Under the pieces are notes generated by a model. It worked only from the letters and a program-made list of their open reading frames with translations. It was not told the DNA's origin and searched no databases. The position numbers and the translations under genes were made by a program. Positions 17,092 to 25,740 of a stretch of 64,000 nucleotides of DNA are shown here, piece after piece. The DNA is from Fimbriimonas planktonicus (GTDB lineage: Bacteria; Armatimonadota; Fimbriimonadia; Fimbriimonadales; Fimbriimonadaceae): contig OZ248539.1 in assembly GCA_965234685.1 (NCBI GenBank), forward strand, positions 744,001-808,000, read 5' to 3'. Every line of letters starts with the position of its first letter. Position 1 is the stretch's first letter.

Positions 17092-20000
17092 TCAGCGTCC
17101 TCGATCTTCTGGCCGCAACCGGATCATCCGCCGAACAAAAGGTCCAAAGACGATTTCATCCCGCGGATCAGCCAACCGCCGGGTGACAAGGACACCGTCC
17201 AGCGTAACGTCTTCCGCATGACGAATGTAGAAGCCAAACGCCGGGAAATGCTTCACCCCAAACCAGCCCGCATCGGGATAGCCAGATTCGTTTTCGGGAA
17301 CTTGTACACGTACCGCATCTGCCGGAGCACCACCGGCTCCATCTAGCCGAATGAGGCGAAGATAGATATCGCGCACCGGATGCCCCGGAATCCCCGCGAT
17401 CATCGAGCCCCGCTGACCGTTTTCTGACCCAACTACATTCTCGATAACAATCCGCTTGATTTCTCCAACGACTGGCTTCGGAAGTCCGGGCATCGTTCTT
17501 CCCCGGCTACCGCGTCGAATAAAGATCGGCGAACCCGTACGGTTTATCGTAAGGTTTTCGCAGATAATGTCCTGCACCATTCCGCCATCAACACTTGCCC
17601 ACGTAATTCCCGTCGTGGCTTCTCCACCCGGATTACCTCCAAGCCGACAATTGCGGACCAATACGTTCCGAAATGCACCCTGCGTATCGGTCCCAAACTT
17701 GATCGCGTTACACCAGGTCGTGAACTCACAATTCTCAACAAGCACATTCTCCGTCGCACGTAATCCAGCCCCCTTAAAGCACATCGCATCATCGCCAGAT
17801 CGCACGAGACAGTTCCGAACAATCACGTTGACGCAACTATCGATGTCAATGCCATCGTTGTTACCATTCACGCGGCTGTCCACCGTCACACCATCCAGAA
17901 TCACGTTCGTACAGTTCAGGTAGCTCTGCATCCAAGCCGCCGCATCCCGCAAAGTAATGCCTTGCACAGCGACGTTCGAACACTCAATCACTCGAATCAA
18001 GAAGGGGCGGCCCGTGACCGCTGCTATAGTCGTTGGGCCGGGAAAGTTCTGCTTAGTGCCGCGACCGTCAATCACTCCCTCGCCACGAAAGCCAATATTA
18101 ACGCAACGCTCCGCATAGAACAAGGATTGGCGAAGGTCCATGTTGGAGTCCATCACCGTTTTCGTCAGCGGCAACCTATCAGGATAATCCGTGATGTTAG
18201 TGCTGCCTAAAAGCCTCGCACTCTTGCGTACTTCCAGCATAACGTTGGAGCGAAAGTCAATCGTCCCGGTAACAAAATCGCCGCCCTGAACAACCACGGT
18301 CCCCCCACCCGCCAGCGAACAAGCATCAACCGCCGATTGAATTTGACGGGTGTTGATGGTTTTGCCATCGCCCTTGGCACCGAACTTAGCAATGTCAAAC
18401 TCGCGATCTGGCACGTTCCAGGGCCGCAAAGTACGCTGCAGCCGATCAGCCATGCTGTAAACCCGTGCTCGTGTACTATCAACCCAAGCGGGTCTGCTTG
18501 TCGACGATGCCCGAAACGTATCAGATCCCACTTTGCGGATCCGCCGCTCGGCTCCGTCCGGGAATCGACAGTTAATCACTTGCGTTCGAGGAGAATCGCT
18601 CAAGTGCAAAATCGGCTCACCCCCGCCGTCCCCAACGGCAACTTGCTCCAGCTTTAAATCAGATGAGTCGCTTGCAACGATCGCACTCCGAAAGTCAGGC
18701 TTCTTCAGCGTAAACTCGATGTCCCGAAGGGTGACCCCTTGGGTGTGGCGCAAGAAGAACCCCCAAGCCGGAAGTTCAGCCCACATCGAAAACTCTGGGT
18801 AGCCGCGCTCGTTTTCTGGAATTGCATTCAGCTCTTCAAGCGGAACTCTTGCGTGGAGAGGGTCGGCGCCACCGCCGTACGAAATCTTGATTCGATCTAA
18901 CTGCACATCGTCGATCAAATGTCCCGGAATACCAACAATCGAAGAAGGAATAAGGTTGTGAGGTTTGCCAAGCTCCTTATGGTAATCCTTGGGCAGAGCC
19001 GGTACCTCTACTTCAAAGTCACGAAGAACGACGCCGCGAATCGAACCCGGTGACCTCTTTTGGTTTCGATGCCCCAAGCGTACAAAAATCGCATTGCCCG
19101 TATTAACTGCTTTCAGCCTCTCTACCGTGACATCCTCAATTTCGGCTCCATCCACGCTTTGAATGGCCACGGCCGATCGGTAGGTATCCCGAACCTCAAC
19201 GTCCGAAATGTATATGCGCTTAAACGCAATGTGAGATGCCGTTCCAAACTTGATTGCACTCGCGCGCGATGCTAGCTTGATGCGCGAAACGACAATATCC
19301 TGACATCCCTTTCCAAAAGGTTCCGACTTCAGGCACAAAGCGTCATCGGCCGAATCGATATCGCAGTCATACATTTCCACCTTTTGGCAATCCACCAGAT
19401 CGATCCCATCGTTATTCCAATATTGAGTACTCCGAACTTTCATTCGATGGAATTTCATCTCCGAGCAATCACGATAGCTCTGAACCCAATTTGCCGAATT
19501 CGTGATCGTCACATCGCTCACGCGTACGCCATTGCACTTTCGAAACTCGATCACCTGCGGCCGAACAGATTCAGAAGGTCTTTCGAAGCCATGGTAAACA
19601 TGCTTCTCCAATTCTCCCTTCTCCATAAGGTTATGGGGATCAACCTCGGTTGGATTTCCAGTGGAACCGATGAAGGAAAGCTTTTGCCCCCGCTTCACTC
19701 GCGGATAGAACTCCAAGAATTTCTTGCTGGCTTTGATGCGATCAAACTCACGGACAAGTGCCGGCGAGTTTCCGTCGAGCGTTCCGAGGCCGGTAATTGC
19801 AATGCCCTCCTGCCCGTCGGCCATGATCATGGCGGGCCAATTACCGCGCTCGTAGTCCGAGAGTTTCGATGAACCCAGTAGCCGAGCATCCTTGTCAAGA
19901 TGAAGGGTGACGTGCGATTTCAAATGCAAGGTCCCCGTCACAAACGTGCCAGAAGGAAAGCGAACGGTTCCTCCGCCGGCTGCATTTGCCTTGTTGATGG

Positions 20001-20136
20001 CTGCCTGAATCGCCTGGGTTTGAATCTTGGGTGAATCCTTTTTAACGCCAAATGCCAGGACATCAAATGTCTGCCGAGTAGGGACGGCAGCGGGAGACTG
20101 CGCGAAGAACGCGATCGAGAGGAGGGAAAGAATCAT
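17092..20136 (-). CDS. Secreted protein with two GH28 polygalacturonase-like domains
   Basis: A 1014-residue protein with signal peptide MILSLLSIAFFAQSPAAVP. Domain 1 begins FDVLAFGVKKDSPKIQTQAI (about residue 25) and domain 2 begins FDIAKFGAKGDGKTINTRQI (about residue 575). Each is a right-handed beta-helix with the GH28 start (AINKANAAGGGTV; AVDACSLAGGGTV), the aspartate motifs (NNDGIDLVDC and SADDALCLKS; NNDGIDIDSC and SGDDAMCFKG) and the NAIKFG/SAIKFG strand. The usual GHG and RIK motifs are not obvious, so specificity may differ from endo-polygalacturonase; exo-acting or rhamnogalacturonan use is possible. The start at 20136 is set by the signal peptide; the longer upstream frame covers the operators. 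Confidence 0.83.
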   Translation of the reverse strand: MILSLLSIAFFAQSPAAVPTRQTFDVLAFGVKKDSPKIQTQAIQAAINKANAAGGGTVRFPSGTFVTGTLHLKSHVTLHLDKDARLLGSSKLSDYERGNWPAMIMADGQEGIAITGLGTLDGNSPALVREFDRIKASKKFLEFYPRVKRGQKLSFIGSTGNPTEVDPHNLMEKGELEKHVYHGFERPSESVRPQVIEFRKCNGVRVSDVTITNSANWVQSYRDCSEMKFHRMKVRSTQYWNNDGIDLVDCQKVEMYDCDIDSADDALCLKSEPFGKGCQDIVVSRIKLASRASAIKFGTASHIAFKRIYISDVEVRDTYRSAVAIQSVDGAEIEDVTVERLKAVNTGNAIFVRLGHRNQKRSPGSIRGVVLRDFEVEVPALPKDYHKELGKPHNLIPSSIVGIPGHLIDDVQLDRIKISYGGGADPLHARVPLEELNAIPENERGYPEFSMWAELPAWGFFLRHTQGVTLRDIEFTLKKPDFRSAIVASDSSDLKLEQVAVGDGGGEPILHLSDSPRTQVINCRFPDGAERRIRKVGSDTFRASSTSRPAWVDSTRARVYSMADRLQRTLRPWNVPDREFDIAKFGAKGDGKTINTRQIQSAVDACSLAGGGTVVVQGGDFVTGTIDFRSNVMLEVRKSARLLGSTNITDYPDRLPLTKTVMDSNMDLRQSLFYAERCVNIGFRGEGVIDGRGTKQNFPGPTTIAAVTGRPFLIRVIECSNVAVQGITLRDAAAWMQSYLNCTNVILDGVTVDSRVNGNNDGIDIDSCVNVIVRNCLVRSGDDAMCFKGAGLRATENVLVENCEFTTWCNAIKFGTDTQGAFRNVLVRNCRLGGNPGGEATTGITWASVDGGMVQDIICENLTINRTGSPIFIRRGSRGRTMPGLPKPVVGEIKRIVIENVVGSENGQRGSMIAGIPGHPVRDIYLRLIRLDGAGGAPADAVRVQVPENESGYPDAGWFGVKHFPAFGFYIRHAEDVTLDGVLVTRRLADPRDEIVFGPFVRRMIRLRPEDRGR

Positions 20137-20151
20137 ATAAATCGATCTTCG

Positions 20152-20171
20152 GCATCGAACCGGTTCGATGC
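20152..20171. promoter_or_regulatory. LacI-type operator, 20-bp perfect palindrome
   Basis: GCATCGAACCGGTTCGATGC is a perfect palindrome with the AAnCGnTT core typical of LacI-family operators. It lies 15 bp upstream of the GH28 start codon, where a repressor would block transcription or initiation. No LacI-family regulator is encoded in the window. Confidence 0.75.
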
Positions 20172-20233
20172 TTAAGTTACCCGAACCGATATGCGCTGCT
20201 GGACACCAGCGCAAGGTCCGTAGTAAGATATCG

Positions 20234-20245
20234 CGAACCGGTTCG
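20234..20245. promoter_or_regulatory. Second LacI-type operator in the divergent promoter region
   Basis: CGAACCGGTTCG is a perfect 12-bp palindrome with the same core as 20152-20171, placed 22 bp before the GH29-like start. A half site (CCGAACCGAT, 20181-20190) lies between. The two full sites are about 78 bp apart centre to centre, so one repressor could control both divergent transcripts, possibly by looping. Confidence 0.7.
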
Positions 20246-20267
20246 ACATCGTTCCGGACGGGTAAAT

Positions 20268-21683
20268 ATGATCTCCAGCGCGGTCTGTCTGATGTTGCTT
20301 GGTTCGTGTTCGACAACGGCTGTGCCAAGACCTGTCCCGTTGTCTCAGCCTGGCCAACGGAAGCGATGGGAAACGGCTCGCTACGGACTCTTTGTTCACC
20401 ATGTCTACGGCGGCACGCTACAAGGAATGACCCCCAAGTCTGGTTCCGGCGGCTTTCCGCCGAACATCGATCAATTCGTTGAGAGCTTTGACGTTGATCG
20501 ATTCGCAAACGCCGTAAAGGACATGGGCTTCGAATACGTGATTTTCACAGCGTGGCACTTCAACATGAATGTGCTGTATCCAAGCCAGCGGATGGCAAAG
20601 TGGCGAGATCCCAGCCATGCAACAAGCAAACGGGACCTTCTGGGTGAGATCATCGCCGCGCTTCGAAAGCGGGGAATCATGGCGGCGCTCTATTCACACA
20701 CCTTTGTTGGTCACGAGTTTCGACCCGATGGTCTAAAGCCGTACTACAGCTACGATCGGAAGGACGGAATAATCACGGACGAAATGCGCAAAACGGGTTA
20801 CTACCCGGCCGCTTCCGCCCCTTGGGGACCTCAACCGCCACCTCCTGAAACACTGCGATGGAATAACTTCATCAATGATATCTATGATGAAATGGCTGCC
20901 CGGTACGGGTCCAGCGTGGAGGCGATGTACTTTGATGGCTCCTGGGTTTGGATGGTGGATCGGCAACGACTCTTCAACACCATCCGTCGACATAACCCCA
21001 ACGCCGCGCTGATCGCCAACGGTACGGCCGAGCATGGCTACGAGTACTCGTCAAATGAAATCGGATCACCAGAAGGCAAAGACTACGGGTTTGGAAAGGA
21101 CGCAATTGGAGTCACTAACAAAGACGCGCGCTCGTGGCCAGGCTACCGGAGGCACGTTGCCCTGATTGCCGGGGCCAACTGGTGGGCAGCCGCTCCCGGC
21201 GGTACCAAATTTAACGTCGACGATATCATTCGGTACACCATTCTCCAATCGGCTTCCTCTGCGGCAGGCGGAATTGGTTGGTCTTTCGGCACCTATGCTG
21301 ACGGTAGTTTCGAAACGGGGCTGGAAGATCGGTTCCGGGCAGTTTGGCAAAAACTAAAGCCGATTGAAGCATCGATCCGAAACGTGGTTCAGAGCAGGGC
21401 GTATCCGACTCCTGAAAAGACGACGATCAATAGCCTCGCCGTACCGTTCGTTGCCACGGAGGATAAATCAGGACGGCGAACCTACCTTCACGTTCTAAAG
21501 CCAGGTAATAGCCAAACAATTGAACTGCCGACGGCAGGTGCCAGCATAAAGTTTGCGCGAGCATCCGTGCTGGGTACGCCAGGCAAGGTCAGCCTTGCCC
21601 CGAAAGGAAACGGCTGGGAACTCAAGTTCGACGGAAAGTGGGACCCGATCGACACCGTGATCGTTTTGGAGCATGCAAGATGA
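20268..21683 (+). CDS. GH29-like alpha-L-fucosidase family lipoprotein
   Basis: A 471-residue putative glycosidase. MISSAVCLMLLGSC is a lipoprotein signal with the lipobox LGSC, so the enzyme is probably anchored in the cell envelope. The catalytic barrel starts WETARYGLFVHHVYGG (family form RFGxFxHWG), with EYVIFTAWHFN (family KYxxLTxKHHD-like, diverged) and the nucleophile Asp223 in MYFDGSW. The C-terminal part is beta-rich. The divergence in the KHHD region means the sugar may not be fucose. It follows the second LacI-type operator and overlaps the GH95-like gene by four bases, so the two are co-translated. Confidence 0.72.
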   Translation: MISSAVCLMLLGSCSTTAVPRPVPLSQPGQRKRWETARYGLFVHHVYGGTLQGMTPKSGSGGFPPNIDQFVESFDVDRFANAVKDMGFEYVIFTAWHFNMNVLYPSQRMAKWRDPSHATSKRDLLGEIIAALRKRGIMAALYSHTFVGHEFRPDGLKPYYSYDRKDGIITDEMRKTGYYPAASAPWGPQPPPPETLRWNNFINDIYDEMAARYGSSVEAMYFDGSWVWMVDRQRLFNTIRRHNPNAALIANGTAEHGYEYSSNEIGSPEGKDYGFGKDAIGVTNKDARSWPGYRRHVALIAGANWWAAAPGGTKFNVDDIIRYTILQSASSAAGGIGWSFGTYADGSFETGLEDRFRAVWQKLKPIEASIRNVVQSRAYPTPEKTTINSLAVPFVATEDKSGRRTYLHVLKPGNSQTIELPTAGASIKFARASVLGTPGKVSLAPKGNGWELKFDGKWDPIDTVIVLEHAR

Positions 21684-23836
21684 TTGGACTCACCTCTCCC
21701 GCCCTGCTTCAGAGCAACGCTGATATCTCTACTCGCGTCAATGCCGCCAATATGAGCTGGGCAACGGCGTCAGACGACTTCTACAATGCCGCCTTCTTGG
21801 GCGACGGCGTTCAAGGTGCGACCGCGCTAAAGGACACCCTGAATCCGTCTCACATTCGATTGCTTTTCGGGCATTACAAGGCGATCACCTATCGTTCGAT
21901 TCCAAATTGGGAGTATTGCGAGTCCAGAGTTTTTGCTGGCAGCCTGATGGTCAAGCCAAGAGGTACGGCGTCCGCACAGCCTACAAGAATGGATCTGAAC
22001 CGAGGACTGGTCTCCGGAACTATTCAAACGGATCTGGGCGAAGTGAAATGGCGATCCTTTGCCGAAAGACGTCACCATGTTCTTGTGCTCGTCGCCTCCG
22101 GCACTGGGCAAGAGCGCTCACCCGAGGTAGCAGTTCGCCCGGAGTGGGGAATCACCCCACGAATTTACGCCGATAAAAGGCCAATTGAAGAAGTGGGGCA
22201 GTTTTTGCCGTCCAAGCCCAAAGTTGAAAAGGAGGGTGACTTCGAATTCGTGTTGAATCCGATGGCAACTCGAGGTGCCCATGTGGTCGCCTCATACTCT
22301 TCAAAGTTGCCAGATGGCAATCGGAGCATCATCGTTGCCGTTGGGACAAGCGCTGCAGCAGACCCGGCAGTAGCAATAAAAGAAGCAAAGGCAGACGCCC
22401 TCGAGCGAGTGACCGCAGCGAAAGACGAGGGGATCAAAAAGCTGGAGTCCCGGCACCACGCTTGGTGGAAAGCCTACTGGCACAAGGGTGGAATCTCGTT
22501 GCCAGATGACCCGTACTGGGAAAAGTTTTGGTATCAGCAACTGTACAAATTTGCCTCTGCTTCTAGCGATACGGACTCCCTCGTGATTGATACATGCGGG
22601 CCGTGGATTTGGAACTCCGGGTGGGCTGCCGTCTGGTGGAACCTAAACGTGCAACTTTCATACATGCCGGCCTACGGCTCAAATCGCTTGGAGGTTGGGA
22701 GATCCCTTCTTCGAGGAATCGAGCGAATGTCAGCTTCTGGCAATCTGCGGCGTAACGCGGGAAATCAGCCCGGAATCATGATTGGTCGGTCAACAACCTA
22801 CCTAGGTTCCGGGTCATGGGGCGACGAAATTTCGAATTTGACTTGGGCTCTGCACAACGTCTGGCGAGACTGGGCAAGCTCGCGGGATGAAAGCATTGCA
22901 AGACGGCTTTATCCATTGTTAAAGGAAAGCGTTGCCTACATGACTGCGCAACTGAGTTCCGGTCCAGATGGTCGGTTGCATGCTCGGCCCGCGAGGTCTC
23001 CCGAATATAACGAAAAGACCCTTACGCCCGATGCCAACTACGTGCTGATGACGGTCGATTGGGGGCTACAGGCTCTGATCGAGCTAAACCGAGAGCTCCA
23101 GTTGAAAGACCCGGACGAGGAAGCTTGGAAATCGACTCTTCAAAAGCTTGCACCGTTCCCGAAAGATGAACACGGCTTTAGAGTCTCATCGGAGCTAGGC
23201 TTCGCGGAGTCCCATCGCCACTATTCGCACTTGTTAGCGATTTACCCGTACCACACGATTCATCCGGAACAAGGGGCGGAGGCACGTACCCTAATCGAGA
23301 AATCGGTGGATCGTTGGCTAGGATTGAAAGGGGGCCACGCCGGATACACATTCTCAGGTGGCGCGGCAATCCTAGCCACCCTCGGCAAAGGAGATCGAGC
23401 CCTAGAAACGCTGGACGAACTCAAACCTCGCCTCACGCCAAACACGATGTACAGGGAGGGAAGCCCGGTTGTCGAAACGCCACTCTCCGCGGTGGACAGC
23501 CTAAACTACTTCTTGCTTCAAAGCTGGGGTGGCACGTTGCGAGTATTTCCGGCGATGCCGGCTCGCTGGCGTGCCGCGGCATTCCGCGATCTCCGGGCCG
23601 AAGGCGCATTCTTGGTTTCGGCAAGCTGGCGGAATGGCCAGGTCGAAAACCTCTCAATTAAGAGCGAAGCAGGAGGGAAGTGCCGGCTGAGAAACCCTTG
23701 GCCAACTCGGGCCGTAGAGGTCCGCTCAGGCAACCGGGCCATTAAGGCCGTCTCCCTTGGTGCTGATCTTGTTTTCCCAACGACGAAGGGTGCCACCTAC
23801 CAAGTACGACCCGTTAAGGACCTAACCTCAGGGTAG
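21680..23836 (+). CDS. GH95-like glycoside hydrolase
   Basis: A 718-residue protein with the layout of GH95 alpha-L-fucosidase/galactosidase: an N-terminal beta domain (MSWATASDDFYNAAFLGDG), an alpha/alpha toroid with RPARSPEYNEK and AESHRHYSHLLAIYPYHTI, and a C-terminal beta domain (GGTLRVFPAMPARWRAAAF). The start at 21680 (MIGLTSPALL) has GGAG eight bases upstream and overlaps the GH29-like stop (ATGA). No clear signal peptide follows this start, unlike its partner, so it may act in the cytoplasm or periplasm by another route. Its stop lies inside the 3' end of the convergent aldo/keto reductase gene (9-bp overlap), right at the border of the duplicated segment. Confidence 0.75.
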   Translation: MIGLTSPALLQSNADISTRVNAANMSWATASDDFYNAAFLGDGVQGATALKDTLNPSHIRLLFGHYKAITYRSIPNWEYCESRVFAGSLMVKPRGTASAQPTRMDLNRGLVSGTIQTDLGEVKWRSFAERRHHVLVLVASGTGQERSPEVAVRPEWGITPRIYADKRPIEEVGQFLPSKPKVEKEGDFEFVLNPMATRGAHVVASYSSKLPDGNRSIIVAVGTSAAADPAVAIKEAKADALERVTAAKDEGIKKLESRHHAWWKAYWHKGGISLPDDPYWEKFWYQQLYKFASASSDTDSLVIDTCGPWIWNSGWAAVWWNLNVQLSYMPAYGSNRLEVGRSLLRGIERMSASGNLRRNAGNQPGIMIGRSTTYLGSGSWGDEISNLTWALHNVWRDWASSRDESIARRLYPLLKESVAYMTAQLSSGPDGRLHARPARSPEYNEKTLTPDANYVLMTVDWGLQALIELNRELQLKDPDEEAWKSTLQKLAPFPKDEHGFRVSSELGFAESHRHYSHLLAIYPYHTIHPEQGAEARTLIEKSVDRWLGLKGGHAGYTFSGGAAILATLGKGDRALETLDELKPRLTPNTMYREGSPVVETPLSAVDSLNYFLLQSWGGTLRVFPAMPARWRAAAFRDLRAEGAFLVSASWRNGQVENLSIKSEAGGKCRLRNPWPTRAVEVRSGNRAIKAVSLGADLVFPTTKGATYQVRPVKDLTSG

Positions 23837-24760
23837 CGGCGCTTGCCGCGCCGCTACCAGCAGTCGGTACCAATCCTCGCGGCTCAGCTCGATCTCCGTC
23901 GCCCGGACCGCCTGCCGGATCTTCTCCGGACGCGTCGACCCCACAATCGGCACGATCCCCGAAGGATGCTTCAGCAGAAACGCCAGCGCAATCTCCGTGC
24001 GCGTCACCTCATAAGAAGCCGCCATTGAATCCATCAGCGCCAGCAAATGATGCCGCGGCGAGCCTGGCGGGACCGTGCCGCCCTCGCCTAGCCAGCCACC
24101 GCCCAGCGGACTCCAAGCCAAAGGCGTCATGCCCAAAGCCAGGCACTGATCCAGCGTCCCGTCGGTAAAGCAATCCAACCGCCCCAGGTGAATCTCAACC
24201 TGATTCACCACCAAATCCTCCGTCAAAGCCGACTGCAATGCCGTCACGAACGAAGGCAAGAAGTTGCTGACGCCGAAGAACCGAACCTTCCCGGCGCGGT
24301 GGAGAATCTCAAAAGCCTCCGCAATCTCGGAAGGGTCCATCAGCAAATCCGGCCGGTGGAGCTGATAAATATCGATCGTCTCGACCCCAAGGTGCCCCAG
24401 CGACTTATCGCAAGAAGCCAAGATGTGCTCCTTCGAAAAGTCGTACCGATGCGGCGAATCTGGGTTCGGATCGCCCCCAAAGCGAATCCCGCACTTTGTG
24501 GCGATGATGATCTCATCCCGCATCGAAGGAATCTCCCGCATGAGTTCGCCGTGGATATCCTCACACATGCTCCGGCAATAGATGTCGGCGTGGTCAAACA
24601 GCGTATAGCCCGCCTCATAGGCCGCAATCAGCGCATTCTTCCCGGCCTCGCGCTTCGCCGAATCAACCTCCGCCGGATTCCAAGTCCCCGCAATGCGCAT
24701 CGCGCCATAAGAAAGTCGTCCGGCCGTTAAGCCCGTCTGGCCAATCGCCTGTTGTCTCAT
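23828..24760 (-). CDS. Aldo/keto reductase (intact copy)
   Basis: An NADPH-dependent oxidoreductase with a TIM barrel, 310 residues, full length. Typical features: the start GQTGLTAGRLSYGAMRIAG, catalytic Asp and Tyr near AAYEAGYTLFDHADIYC, the ETIDIYQLHRPDLL strand, FFGVSNFLPSFV, and the cofactor-binding end PIVGSTRPEKIRQAV. It resembles the YdhF-type subgroup; substrate unknown. The ATG overlaps the stop of the Gfo/Idh gene by four bases. Its last 352 bp are repeated at 15043-15394. Confidence 0.9.
   Translation of the reverse strand: MRQQAIGQTGLTAGRLSYGAMRIAGTWNPAEVDSAKREAGKNALIAAYEAGYTLFDHADIYCRSMCEDIHGELMREIPSMRDEIIIATKCGIRFGGDPNPDSPHRYDFSKEHILASCDKSLGHLGVETIDIYQLHRPDLLMDPSEIAEAFEILHRAGKVRFFGVSNFLPSFVTALQSALTEDLVVNQVEIHLGRLDCFTDGTLDQCLALGMTPLAWSPLGGGWLGEGGTVPPGSPRHHLLALMDSMAASYEVTRTEIALAFLLKHPSGIVPIVGSTRPEKIRQAVRATEIELSREDWYRLLVAARQAPLP
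23835..24186 (-). repeat. 352-bp direct repeat, intact partner of 15043-15394
   Basis: Gap-free match to 15043-15394 with 20 mismatches (about 94% identity, counted by eye), in the same orientation. The two copies are 8.4 kb apart and enclose the complete glycoside hydrolase module. Confidence 0.9.
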
Positions 24761-25731
24761 CGTGGGAACCTCTGGGGAACCACAACCTTCCCCGTCTGAG
24801 CGCTCTCAATCGCCGCCAGCGAAATCGCCAGCGCATTCACCCCGTCCCAACCGGAAACCGGCGGCGGCGTCCCATCGCGAACCGCATCCAGAAATCCTCG
24901 AATCTCCAAGTAATACGGGTCATCAAGAGGTGCCCGCGGCGTATCACCGCGAGAGCCATCCGGAGTAGAAACCCGCAACGCTGGCTGGTCCTTGCTGTCG
25001 AACTGAATCAACCCCTCCGACCCTGCAACCTCCAAGGTGGTCCGGAACCCAGAAGGATCCATCCAAGTCGCCTCAACGTGCGCCACGACTCCAGAATCGA
25101 AGGTCAAAGTCGTCAGCGCATAATCCGGCCCCGACCCCGCCTGCAATCCCACCGAGCGACTATAGAGGTGATCCACCTCGCCAAAGGTCCACCTCAGCCA
25201 GTCGAAGTCGTGGATCGCCAAATCCAGCAATACGCCCCCGCTCCGCGCGTGGTCCATAAACCAGTCGCTGCTCCCCTTCGGTGCCGGCCCCCCGCGCCGA
25301 GTCCTCGCCGCCGCCGGCCGCCCGACCTGTCCCGAAAGCACGAGATCGTGTGCCTTCCGAAACTCGGGGAAGTACCGCACCACCTGCCCGGGCATGAGCG
25401 CAACCTTCGCCTTCTCGGCCGCTTCGACGAGCGAAATCGCCTCGTCCAAAGTCCGCGCAATCGGCTTCTCAACAAAAATCGGCTTCCCGGCCTCAATCGC
25501 CTGCAACCCAATCTCGGCATGAAGGTCCGTCGGCAAGCAAATGTCGATCACGTCGACGTTCTCAATCACCCGCGACAGCTCGGTCCAGCCGTCCGCCTGA
25601 TACTTTTCAATCAGCTTCTGCAGCCGCTCTTCCTTCCGGTCGAAGAAGAAGATTTCGACCCCTGGCATCTTGCGGTACTGCGCCGCATGCACGTTCCCCA
25701 TTCCGCCCGCGCCGAGAATGCCGATTCGCAT
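24757..25731 (-). CDS. Gfo/Idh/MocA family oxidoreductase
   Basis: A 324-residue NAD(P)-dependent sugar or inositol dehydrogenase-like protein. The Rossmann fold starts MRIGILGAGGMGNVHAAQY; the catalytic region has PIFVEKPIARTLDEA (the EKP motif with the active-site Lys) and the C-terminal sheet has SGGVLLDLAIHDFDWLRW with the His typical of the family. Substrate unknown; the neighbouring aldo/keto reductase and glycosidases suggest carbohydrate metabolism. It starts 9 bp after the smc stop and overlaps the aldo/keto reductase start (ATGA). Confidence 0.92.
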   Translation of the reverse strand: MRIGILGAGGMGNVHAAQYRKMPGVEIFFFDRKEERLQKLIEKYQADGWTELSRVIENVDVIDICLPTDLHAEIGLQAIEAGKPIFVEKPIARTLDEAISLVEAAEKAKVALMPGQVVRYFPEFRKAHDLVLSGQVGRPAAARTRRGGPAPKGSSDWFMDHARSGGVLLDLAIHDFDWLRWTFGEVDHLYSRSVGLQAGSGPDYALTTLTFDSGVVAHVEATWMDPSGFRTTLEVAGSEGLIQFDSKDQPALRVSTPDGSRGDTPRAPLDDPYYLEIRGFLDAVRDGTPPPVSGWDGVNALAISLAAIESAQTGKVVVPQRFPR

Positions 25732-25740
25732 AGCGTCAGT

